NCBI RefSeq assembly: GCF_964340395.1
Contig: NC_135563.1
Location: 11,563,651 to 11,627,650, forward strand
Direction of reading: 5' to 3'
Source: Glandiceps talaboti
Taxonomy: Eukaryota; Hemichordata; Enteropneusta; Spengelidae
Length of the DNA: 64,000 bases
This document shows, in pieces, positions 39,037 to 50,700 of the stretch. Position 1 is the first letter of the stretch. Each line of letters opens with the position of its first letter. Position numbers and translations under genes: made by a program. The notes under the pieces were generated by a model. That model did no database searches. It had not been told where the DNA came from and saw nothing but the letters and a program-made list of their open reading frames with translations.

Positions 39037-39612
39037 TAGCGCTAATGGCAAAGTAGCACAACTGTAAAATATATGATATTAAAAAGAAACAAATGTTTAT
39101 CCACATGCTAATCTACTAGTATTTTGTTACCCATGCAATATGCACAATTATTTGACTGTTGCTACGGGCATAGTTTTGTTGCTAGGCACCTTTGCAAATA
39201 TTTTTGAATGTTCATTTACTTGCAAGTCCAACAAAGTCCTTATCTTTGTAAATGATAAATGCATTTAGCTATTGTCATAGGTGTGGTGTTGTTGCTAGGC
39301 ATATTTGCATATTTTTAAAAAATGTTTATTCATTTAGATATCCATTCCTGTTGTTACACTTTTGCAATATCCAACACCATTTGCCTGTGAACTTGTTGTG
39401 GGCATGGTCTTGTTGCTAGGCAGATATGTATGTTTTGTCTTGAACAACATTCTAACTAGGGACTGAAATCATAGTTTCATCCCCTATCAAATATCAAAAT
39501 AATCTTGCCTTTGGTTTTTGACTTAAGTCACCCACAGATAGGCAGGCAGACAGATAGACAGACAAGACACTCTATCACATCTTGCATGAATGAATATAGT
39601 TTAGCTGTGCTA
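39037..39612 (+). repeat. Family A copy, internally deleted
   Basis: It starts TAGCGCTAATGGCAAAGTAG and ends TAGCTGTGCTA, with three tandem units and little of the second half. It lies in the first intron of the macro-RING-DTC gene. The rest of that intron (38623-39036 and 39613-40914) holds no repeat or gene I recognise. Confidence 0.55.
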
Positions 39613-40920
39613 AATAACAATGTGTTCAAGCAATCTCAAACATGTTAATCTTGGTGCCATTAAGAAATATGTGAGAAATACCCTATGGTGTCATTCAGAC
39701 CTAGGTGTGAATTACTTTGATGTACATGCTAAAGTTATGGTCCTACATGTATGTAAATTGTAAGTAGGACACAATCCATGTGCAATGTCGACATCGAAGC
39801 AAACTGAATCTTTACAACAACAATAACAATGTTAGAAAGCGATGTAGAACAACTGGTTTATGTTGAAAATATACAAATATAATGATATGTAACTGTTCCC
39901 CCTGTTTTGAAAGTTCTGTGAATTCAGTGTACTTAGGCAATCATTTTCCAAAGTAAGGAGTGCATGTTTTTCAAAGGCATGACTTATCAAATTGTGTCAC
40001 TTGCACTTCATGCTGGTGACAGGTGCCAGTCACTAGACACTAAATTAAACTGCATGTGCCCACATTTGAAAATTTAGCAAATGATTTAAAATTCATATCT
40101 TTAATGACTAACGATAATAATATTATTAATGTTGCACAATATATAAGCATATGTTCAGTTATGAGACAGCAATACCTACTCTTATAACTCATTTAACGCA
40201 TTAGTATGTTTTAATTTCATAATTGATTATTCCTATTGTTATTTTTTACTTTTTATTTCTTAATGTATACTATAAATTTCTTTTCTTTTACTTATTTCGT
40301 CTGTGCTTTGTTTGTAACCTTGAGTAATTCCTCTGGGAATTATTATGTGCTCGAATATACCCTACCTCCATCATGGGTAGCGTACTATAAATACAGAGCA
40401 ATTGGATTACAATGTGTGACGAAAACAATTGTGATGAATACATGAACATGATGAAACCAAATGCGACATAACAGATAAACTACTAGAAGTTCGAATGGCG
40501 TAGTCTAGTATATCATGGATATATTATTGAGTATATGCACTAACAGCTAGGGACCGACTTGACTTCAAGTTTCACTTTGACTGTTAAACCATGATTAAGT
40601 ACATGGTAAAGTGAAAGTCCGGTCGGTTAACAGCACTGTATTACTGTATTCGTTTGCCCAAGATAAGCTTAGGTAGACATTACAAGGGGACTTCTGAGCT
40701 GACAAATTATGATGAAGTCGTTTTCAAAACGTTAGTGTTGTCAATAAGTGCCGCCATGTTATCGCTCTGCAGCTTTGTAGGTCTAAACCTTACTTCTCTT
40801 TCGAAAAATACGCAGTGTAGCATTAGTAAACGCAGCGCCAAATATTTTCAGTGTGCAACGCTACACCTATTTGACGACAATATTTAGTGCACGTGCACTT
40901 ACACGTCACGTATGACTTAC

Positions 40921-41035
40921 CGACTCAGTCTGCCTTTTGAAACCTATGAATCCACCAATTGTTTGGACAAACGTTTAGATATATGATCGAACGACAATCC
41001 GTTTGTGCACGCACACCACCGTGAAGATGGTGGAC
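40921..41035 (-). other. Probable noncoding first exon of the macro-RING-DTC gene
   Basis: A strong donor (CG followed by GTAAGT) lies at 40915-40920 on the minus strand in a CpG-richer patch. It is directly downstream of the kappaB/CRE/CCAAT block. The coding exon at 38590 is preceded by acceptors TTTTAG (ending at 38624) and CAG (ending at 38621), so a 5' UTR exon is required upstream. The 5' limit given here is approximate, as no start-site motif decides it. The exon contains no long ORF. Confidence 0.45.
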
Positions 41036-41060
41036 CTCTTCGGTGCTTGCGAACAGTTCC

Positions 41061-41166
41061 GGGAATTCCCATGACGTCATGACCTTCTACCAATCAAAAA
41101 ACCGAAAGGCAGTGACGTCAGGTCTGGTACCGGGGATTCCCCTTCTTATGACTTCTTTTGACCAAT
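41061..41166 (-). promoter_or_regulatory. Compact promoter block: two kappaB sites, two CREs, two CCAAT boxes
   Basis: GGGAATTCCC lies at 41061-41070 and GGGGATTCCCC at 41132-41142; both fit the Rel/NF-kappaB consensus. TGACGTCA palindromes lie at 41072-41079 and 41113-41120 (CREB/ATF type). CCAAT boxes lie at 41090-41094 and 41162-41166. Each kappaB site is paired with a CRE (2 bp and 11 bp apart). The block sits immediately upstream, on the minus strand, of the proposed first exon whose donor is at 40915-40920. Inference: NF-kappaB-inducible transcription of the macro-RING-DTC gene. The vertebrate counterparts DTX3L and PARP9 are interferon-inducible. Confidence 0.7.
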
Positions 41167-42653
41167 CAGAATGAAAGCAAGCTAGGCATCAGTTTTTGAT
41201 CACCAACCCAGAATTTTGGCATTACATAGAGGAAAATCCTAACATTTTACGGCATTTAAACACAGGCGTAATTTAACACTGTACCTATATGTTATCTTAA
41301 CATCTCCTGTATCTTTATTTTTTTTTGCAGCCACAATTTTTTCTATCCCCCCCCCCCCCCCATTCAGATCAGGTTCTTGCCGTGATATAAATGACATACT
41401 GTGATAATGGCATCTTCGTATCTTCTAGCTGCAATAATTGTACCGTTAGTTTTCGAATTTGACGTTTTTGTTTTTTAGCTTTTCATTGTTCCGGGGTTTC
41501 CTCTCAAAACTAGTCACAACAATTTTTGTGTCATTTTATTTATTTTTCAATTTTTTTTTTATTTGGAGGCTTTTGTTTTTCTAGCTTTTTTTGATCGTTC
41601 TAAAGTTTGCACTTAAATCACAGGACACTCAGGCTTAGTTAGTTATGTTTACGGAAAAAACAAACAAACAAACAAACAATAAATAAATAAATACTGACAA
41701 GCATCAACAAGAGAGTAATTACAAATCATTATCAACAAGAATTAATCTGTTTTCCTATAATATGCGAAATGGCCACAATTGTACATATCCCACAAGGGAT
41801 GTGACTGATCCCTACGAAATGCGAGTAGTATATTTCCAAGTCGTGAAATTATTGCCAATTCGACATCTGATCAGTAAAAATCCATTTTTCTAGAACAATC
41901 ATCCTTAGAACTCGCATAATGATATTTGCCAGGTGCAATTGACGTCATAGTCAACGGGAAGGCAGTAATTCCGACGATTTCTAAGCCTTCCATCTTGCAT
42001 TGAAAAATCTTGTCAGATGAAATTTGGCAAATGTAATAGGTAAGCGACTGCTCCTCTGGGTTAAATTTGGTTAAAATCATGAGCAAAATATTTTGTGACC
42101 CCTTTCCAATCAAAATTTCCAAGGGTCTTCCCTTCTCACCACCAATTTTTTTGTGCCCCCATTTTCTCAATCCCCCCCCCCCCCTGACCCCTCGCAAATT
42201 CTGTTTGTTCCCTATTTAAAGGTTGTTTCATGAATTTTCCCATGATATAAATTTTACTCTACATAGCACTTATTACAGACAAGGCAGTTCACATCTAGGA
42301 CAGTACAACATACATGTAGTTATACTTCTCCAGTTCACATCTAGAGTTTTGTTCAACCAATCAAGTAGAAAGCATTTGATAAATTGTACACACATTTCAA
42401 AACATTTCATTTGCCTTTTTTGCACAATTTGTACAACATAAAGATAGAGGGTAATTTGTAGGCTACTTTTCCTCTAAGAGTAACACACTTTGAGATTACA
42501 GCCAATCTTGGAAACGGCTTTTATATATTGTCTAGTAAGATAACCAAAATGCACATGTATTTTAGAAGGAGCCCTTGTGGAAGGTTTTGAGGTATCTAAA
42601 AAAAATACAATACGTGGATGATAAAGTCAGAACAGACAAGTCACATTGTTCAC
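41167..42653. other. Intergenic stretch between the promoter block and the headpiece gene
   Basis: AT-rich with poly-T and poly-C runs (about 41348-41361 and 42174-42184). An unsupported minus-strand frame (41871-42197) reads partly through the C run. No conserved motif seen. Confidence 0.35.
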
Positions 42654-43033
42654 TTTATTAACAATATAAAGATATTCTTTGGTACCAACTTTCAATTTGG
42701 TATATCTGTGAAATTCAAAGTAAGGGGATATTTTTTTTTAGCCAAGTTGCACAAGAGTATATGATATGTATATGTTCAACAAAAATTCATTTGTACAAAT
42801 ATTGGTTTCGCTTCAGATTTCACCATTCAACTGCAGTCACCTCATTCTTTCATTTTTTTAAACATTCAACAAGTCACTGGTATATGACGTTTTTGAAATC
42901 ATGTAATTAATGAAATGTGTTATTGAGTATTTTCGTTCGACCAAAGTTCACACTAAAATCTTTTGGAATAATGTACTATGTCCCCATCAAATATACAGCT
43001 GTTGCCTGATATTTTACTTAGCTATAAGTTATG

Positions 43034-43070
<37 letters not shown>
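43034..43070. repeat. (CA)n microsatellite
   Basis: About 18 CA units. Other simple tracts are C16 at 6793-6808, C19 at 7594-7612, G19 at 32318-32336, (AC)n at 35014-35042, (TA)n at 58833-58856 and a C run at about 59266-59283. Confidence 0.95.
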
Positions 43071-43072
<2 letters not shown>

Positions 43073-43384
43073 GACACACTTGTAGAACCCACTTCAACAC
43101 CACTGATCCAAAGATTAGTTGTTAAAACTCTGCAGTGTGAATAAATTTATATCTCAGAGAACATTAGTTGTCTGAATTATTTTACAAATTTCAGTTGCAT
43201 GATAGCATTCTCTTATCTCTTACTTCACAGAATATATCTAACATATCCAAAAATAGCAAAGCAAATGAAACAAAACTCTATCTTCAATCACAATCCTGCT
43301 GTGTTCAGCAATAAAATTGCTCTTATCTAGTGAGCAAAACAACAATCTCAACTTGCCAAAAGATCGACTTTGATCAGTTCAATA

Positions 43385-43490
43385 TGTATGTTATGGACAG
43401 CCCTTCTGGCAAACACTCCCTGTTTTAGCTGTAAATGTGTATGTTATGGACAGCCCTTCTGGCAAACACCCCCTGTTTTAGCTGTACGGT
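43385..43490. repeat. Tandem duplication of about 57 bp
   Basis: ATGTTATGGACAGCCCTTCT and GGCAAACAC-CCCTGTTTTAG occur twice with one or two differences. It lies in the probable 3' UTR of the headpiece gene. Confidence 0.85.
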
Positions 43491-46400
43491 AAATAAGAGA
43501 AGCAAATATGAGCACCCACAGCATAACACAGGGAGAACAACATACTTGAATTAATGAAGTAAGCAATTCAAATTTGGTCCTACTTGCATTCTTCATTGGG
43601 TTTTTATCAGGTTGTTAAAAGAAGATGGTGAGATATATAACTGTTCATGACAAAAGGATCATGATGGGAAATACACAGTTTCAAGAAAAAATAAGAATGT
43701 GGACTGTTTCCATCCGATAGGAAGGATTTCCTCAACAGCTGCTATAAACACACTTAGTACCTTCATAACAAACCACACAATTCTATTGTTTGGATCAAGA
43801 CATTTTATTAACGCATCAAAACCTTGCCATAAGTTAAAATATCAAGATTTAGTCAATCCGACATCAGTTTTCACAATCTATTGCCAAATGTTAGCTTGTT
43901 TTCTTAATATACACCACAGTATACCCATGTTATAATGTTGACATAAAAACAGTACTATACTGGATAAATAAAATTAACATATATGTATCAATTTAACATT
44001 TTGTAAATAAAGCTTACAAGCATCATTCAATCATAAGGTAAACATATAATCAAAGTATAGACAAGATATATAGTAGTTTCTTTTGGAGCCACTTTCTCTT
44101 ATGAATTAAGAAGAATTGCCAATTTAAGGAATTTTCAAACTTTTTGCTGCTTGATAGTCTATCTGTAATGGTTTGTTTTGCTTTCTACATTATCGTAACA
44201 AGTTTACTATCTCTGCTGAAGTAATTGAAAGTAAATACATGACTGACTTGGTAATCAGAAAAAAAATATTTCTTAATTTCTTTGCTCATTTTCCCCCAAC
44301 TTTGGTGAAAATAGTTAATTTACTGAAAGTTTTAAAGCAATAATGATGACATATTTTTACGCATTTGTAACTATAGCAACATATTTTTACACTTACAATG
44401 CTTGCCCATATTGTCTGCATGATACAATTGACTTCTGGAAAAGCAGTACTGAACTATAAATTAGTATACTATCTGGACTGGATTGGTATCATTTGCTCTA
44501 AAACATCATGGTGACAATACTAAACTTACAAGTCTTTGACAATGGCAGCCACATTTAGTTTGCTGTATAACTTAAAGAAAACATTACATGGAAGCACACA
44601 TATACACACTTTTGAGTGTTCTTGTTCTCGTGCCAAATTTAGATACATTGTCAAACTGACCTGGTTGATCCTGTGTTAGTTTGAAAATTTACATGTAACA
44701 GCTAGACCTGGACACGTCCTTACATGGTATTAACATATAAAGGCCACATCATTAATTTGATGCCATGTTTCAAAGGTCTTGAGAACTGAGCACACAATGG
44801 CATTGTTTTAATTTGTTGCAAAGTGTACAGACCTTTATCAACATTGTACATGTATATCTTGAACTTTAGACAAAACAGGTAATCTAATGAATTCTTTACT
44901 ACCAGATTTGTGTATAATTAGACAGAAAGACAAGACAGATCATAATTTAGTAAACACTTCACCAAGTTTGTGTATAATTTTACCAGGCAGCACAGATCCA
45001 AACAGGAAAGAATTGTCAAAGTTCGTGGAGGGCATGCACCCTTTCATATATATTTTGCTTTTTTATGCATCAAAACTAAAGAAATGAAAAACATCACTAA
45101 TAATTATTAATAATTTAAAAATTATCAATCCATCTAAAGGCCTTCATCTTGATTTTGGCATTGTTTAAAAATAAAACTGAAAGGGCAGCTTTTTGTAGCC
45201 TAATAACAAAACAAGAAAAATATAATAATGAAGAATCAGCAATTTGATCTAATTTCTTTTCTAAAAGTTAAATCCAAACTTAAGTCTTAATTTTGATTAG
45301 ATGATGTACCTTAATTGTCATCAATTCACTCTTTTCAGTATACTTAGGAGCATTCGTTAGATTATTTAAATTAAATAATTAGCATATTCCACAAGTCACT
45401 GTGGTTTCTGGCATTTAAAAAAAATCATGCAATCAATAGAATATACAATCTCTTTCAAATATACAACACATTCTGCAGCATTATGTAATCCAGTTTAACT
45501 TTGACTATATCACGCATGTCACATAAAAATTGTTATAATATACCACCTTACGTTGCTATGCCTACAACTCAAAAACAATGACAATTATATTTCTTAAGTT
45601 CTACAATAAATAATACACTGTTACACCAAAAATCACAATATCTACTCAATGAAGACTTGAAAACAACAAATTAACACATGTTGTGAAACAAAACGGTCAA
45701 ACATAAACTCCAAACTTCAATTACTGGTAATTCTCGTATGATCAGTAAATGGGTGGGTCGGACATTTTTCTCTGGTACATGATCTCATTCCTTATAAATC
45801 TGACAACTTTCGGTGAAAACACTACATCACTTCAAAAAATTTACATCAAAATTTTCTACAAATTCTCTTCATGTCACACTTTTGTTGTGTAAAGTAAAAC
45901 CGTAATGGACTTATATTTGATTGTGTTTGATTATTCTATGTCTAGATACTACCTGTGGCATCGAATCTTTTCTTCACCACCATACCAGGAGAGATCTTGA
46001 GATTTGATGCCACGGTTAGCACTAGACTAGATTGTTCTACTTTGTGGCATGCATTGACCATACAGTTAGTCAGAACATGTACACTGAACTATAATATACA
46101 GATTCACAAACAAATCTGTTATTTAAACAACATGGCCTAAAAATGAAGGTCTTGATAAAATCCTGTACCTTAACATTAACTTAATTACTGTCTTAACTTA
46201 TACACACTCCTTAAATATACTGTAAATTTAAACTTATCTTTAGCCATTTTTTTAGGACCTGCTTCAAGCTAGATTCATTTCTCATTGAATGTCTTAACTA
46301 GATCTTTTTAGAAGTTGAGAATACTCAGTCCCAGCTGAGTGTGTTTAGTTTGTTCACATTTGATCCATAAAACAATTAATGCACAACAAATGCGATCTTT

Positions 46401-46938
46401 AAAATCTCTTAAATAAGAGATTAAAATACAGATTAAAACTAAAATTGCTTGACACCTTAAATTGACTATAGTCTAAACTGAGTACCTCTTAAGCTGATTT
46501 ATGTGTGTGAATTAAATATTGTGCATGACATGTGGAATCAAAAGCAATGTGGTATTTGTGGTAGGAATAATACATTGTTCCTCATTTCCAAACATTTTTC
46601 CAGGTGGTTCACTGCACTAATATTCTAATTTTCTATTAATTTAGTCTTTGAGTCCATTTCAGATGACAAGTGCATCATGCTTTCACACAATTCTTCACAA
46701 ACTTTGAACAGATTGAATGGATATCAACTCTACATGGTTCTGTAGCTTAATTGTAAGATACAACATTTGTGTCATGCTATCAGCTACCACTCACATGCTT
46801 TAGAAGCCTGATAGGGCTGAACAACATGATACATCTTACAGTCAACATGGTTCTGTTGCTTTGGGAAAATGTTTGGAAATGAAGAAAACTTTATGACACA
46901 GAGATTGGTGTTATCACTGCAATGACATTTAGCCTGTG

Positions 46939-47052
46939 TTAGTACAGGTCAACCTCTCTCTTGAGTTGCTGTTGTCTCCACAGCGGTAGATCGCTGAACT
47001 CTTCAAAACTCATTAGAAATGCAGATAAGAAATCTTCTCGTGACAGATGAAG
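46939..47052 (-). CDS. Villin headpiece, C-terminal actin-binding subdomain exon and stop
   Basis: The exon is 114 bp including TAA at 46939-46941, with acceptor CCCTAAAG ending at 47053. It encodes LHLSREDFLSAFLMSFEEFS and then DLPLWRQQQLKREVDLY. The core F-x-x-x-F-x-M-S-x-x-EF and the LPLW-x-x-x-x-LK motif are those of headpiece subdomains. The usual C-terminal LF is replaced by LY. The common LKK actin-contact motif is LKR here. Confidence 0.92.
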   Translation of the reverse strand, partial: LHLSREDFLSAFLMSFEEFSDLPLWRQQQLKREVDLY

Positions 47053-47610
47053 CTTTAGGGTAAGACGTAATGAATAAAAAAAATGTAAATAAATGAATGA
47101 AACAATAAATATACAAATTATCAACTCAAATCTGAAACTTCTCAGATCCCACCAATTTTTAACAACATGTCCCCAGAACCTGCATACTGGTCACAGTAAA
47201 TATTGCATTTCTCTATAGTGGTGTTCAAAGCAAGAACATTGAAAACAACTAAAAAAACATTAACATCTAGAATTTTTTTTCACAAACAATGAGAAAGAGG
47301 ACAGAAAGAAGAAAGATGGTATAAAATAATAAGAAGAAAAGATGAAGTGATAAGAGGAAATTAAATTGACATGTAGAAAATAGGATGGAGATTATCAAGA
47401 GAACGGTGTCGACGCTGTAAATGAGAGAAGAGAGCAGAGAGTAAGACACAACAGGTGAACAAACATTAAATTGTGAGGCCAAGGAAAGTTGTTTTAGTAG
47501 TTTCAATAAGATGTGAAGTTAACGTAAGTACATGTATGCATGTGTGTGTGTGTGTGTGTGTGTGTTGATGCATGTATGTACAGTATGTATGTATGGATGG
47601 ATGGATGGAT

Positions 47611-47649
<39 letters not shown>

Positions 47650-47705
47650 GATGCATGTATGTACAGTATGTATGTATGGATGGATGGATGGATGGATGGA
47701 TGGGT

Positions 47706-47755
<50 letters not shown>

Positions 47756-50700
47756 GCAAGAACACATTGAACACTTAGAGCTTTGACAGCATTAGTGTAG
47801 CAACAGGCACAAAAGCTGATAATTTCTAACAAACTGTTGTACAGTTTAATCTTCCATAACACTTTATACTTTTATGATACATCATATATTCTTGATCATC
47901 CCTGATCTTTCAGACAAAAGTGAATAAAATGCACAAGACATTTCACTACTTTATCCAACTGTAATTCAAACTAAACATAACTTAGTGATGGTAATTACAT
48001 GAGCTCATCATGTAAATTCCCTTACAAGCACTCAATGTCCTTTTAGTGTAAAAATAACACACACACTCAATTCTTTCTGTGATGGCTTCGGCTTCTTGTG
48101 ATAAGAATCTTTATTCACCATCAATTCCAGGAAATTACATTTGTTTAAAGTTATTTCTCACCTCTAAATGAGCTCTGTCTACATCCTTAGGTAGTCTATA
48201 GTTTGTTGTATACAACGACTCTATGGGATAAACCTGTAGGGTAAGGCAAATCAAATGAAGTTAAACTCATCATCAGACATTATACATCAAAGCGGTGTTC
48301 ATTGTCAAGCATTCCAAATTCTAAATATCACTTCCTCGGGTTGTTATTGCTTGTGTTATCAATACATACCTGATGATAAACTCATAATGTTGTTGAATGG
48401 GACAAAATGAAATGAAAACACTACTCATGTAGTGATAATTGCCTACTATTTGCTTCCACTTTTATTAGTTCATCGTGTATACAGACAACTCTCATTTTCA
48501 ATAAAAACAATGATGGAAAATGTAACATTTTGTCTTGAGACTAAATGTCATTACTTTTACATATTTTTGATTCGATGTAAACTCTGTAGGGCTATTAATG
48601 AGAACATGGACAAATGGAAGCTGTTACAAACAGGGAAAGTAAACAAATGAATTGGATTAATAACATGATGCTGGAACAGCAGAGACTTGTATTTAATACA
48701 CAAGTGTGATAAGAACAGTTTTATAACAACTTAGTGAATTTCCAGTTCCCCTGACACTGCACGTACACATAAAGCAACTATGAAACTGTTCTTATCAAGT
48801 CATGGTGTGTAATACAAGTCTCTGCTGTTCCAACATCATGCTCTGCCAAGTGTAATTAATCCAATTCATTTGACTACTAGCTTTCCCTGTTTGTAACAGA
48901 TTCTGTTCATCATTGGTCTGATGTCAGCAGTTGTACTTATTATATTTCACTCATGATGATTTAGTTTGTTTGTTTAGTTAGTTTAGCTTGCATTTTGTTG
49001 GTAATACATAATTTGTCCTTTAATTTATAAGGATGGTGGTAGTTTATTAATAGTTGATAAGTTTACTGTTTGTTTTACATATCTTGTACTACTCCAGTCC
49101 TGAGGACATTCCCTGTTCTTAGACTAAACTTATTCCTCACTGTAGACTTCCTTTCCCATTTGATACATACCGGTATTACTTTGTCAGTTGCTGACATATC
49201 CGGCATAGATATGCCTTTCCTAGCCATGTTTGGTATGGAATCACGTTTGCTGAAATCCGGCTGTGAATATGTCAATCCTTTATTCATCTGGTTCTTTTCT
49301 TCCTGTGAAATAGATGTTTATGACATCATCAGTCATGATCCATCTTTTCATGTTACACACACACTGATTGGTTGATTCCTGAATCAGCTAAATGCATTCT
49401 GATTGGTTGTTTCATCAAATCAATCCTGAATGGTTGGTTCATCAGCTTACTGAGCACTGATTGGTTTATTTTTCTCAGAAGTTGTTGATTGGTTGATTTG
49501 TTAATTTTGAAAAACTGTTTTCGAATTTTATTTTGAAATTAGTATATTTGAAATAAACAATAAATGTTAACCTGTAATTATCAATAATGAACACTTATTT
49601 AATTAATTTTTTTTCTACAATACAATAATTAACTGAGAAACATCGATTTCACAACTTAGTTTAAATCATGATTTGCAAGCGATAAATTAATGAATATGAT
49701 CAACAATTTGATAATTTTAGAATTTGATGGAAATCATGTTAATATATTTGTTCACACTTGAAATGACATGAATTAGCATATGTTAATGTGAGAAACATTG
49801 TGATTTAGGGTTTTTACAACGGCTGATTAATACATGTGAATTGATGTGATTTTATGAAGACAAAAAACACTGATTTCAAGTCACGAAAGAACTGTGAAAA
49901 GAAAGATGATTGTCAGTAAAAGATGGTGATCAACAGAGTAAGTGCTAGCAAGTGTACGTCATTGTACGTATAAGCAACAGCAACATGTACAACACCAAGC
50001 AGTCTATCTTCTCTGATGTCATGTGGGTAGTAATAACTATCTTAATTGTTAACAGGTGGACTGTTACTGCTAACTTGACTTGAACTTCTCTGTGATATTA
50101 CTTTTGATGAGTTTGCATGGTAACAGAGAGGGAGAAATGCAGTAAAGGTTGTGTGTAGGTTGGCATCTAGTTTTCTTGAAATTGTAACAAGGTTTCTATA
50201 TGTATTGTAAGGTACATTTTACCTAAAGGTTAACCAATGCATAAACTTATATTTCATAGCCATTTAATAGACATTTAATAAGTTTACTTAATTTCAAGAA
50301 TTTGACACAGCATTTAAATGTACTCTGATAAATGAAGCCAAAAAAAGTCTTACACAAAATGTCAATACATTTAGAAGTATTAGATGTCTTTGGAATGACT
50401 TATTTAACAGAAGTTTAAATGAATGTGAGACTAAATACATATTGTTGTTGTTAGAGTGTTAGGGAATGTTTTCTACAAATTCGTACTTTCAAAGATTTAA
50501 TAAATTCTTGGTCCAAATAAAGGTAAATTTTAAACTTCTTTGATTGAAAAAAAAAGGACCAGAACAATTTTGAACATTCAAGGTGATGGAACAACTATAG
50601 AATTTGACTCTGCTAAATCAAATTTTCTCTCTTCACATGGGAAATGCTGACAGGTGAAACTAAAGGTCATTTGCATAAAACCCTGGGTTTAATTTAGAAC

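Larger units (their letters stand above)
42654..46938 (-). other. Probable long 3' UTR and downstream flank of the headpiece gene
   Basis: This is 4.3 kb of AT-rich sequence with no supportable ORF and few repeats. It holds a (CA)n tract at 43034-43070 and a 57-bp tandem duplication near 43385-43490. A candidate poly(A) signal AATAAA (minus strand) lies at 42654-42659. Being repeat-poor next to repeat-rich intergenic DNA fits transcribed UTR, but the true end cannot be set from sequence. Confidence 0.35.

Noticed and set aside
41871-42197. 108-codon minus-strand frame beginning in a glycine-rich stretch
   Set aside because: The glycine stretch is the C run read backwards, and nothing else supports it.
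47466-47862. HTHTH / CVCVC / PSIHPSIH frames on both strands
   Set aside because: Product of the (TG)n and (GGAT)n microsatellite in an intron.
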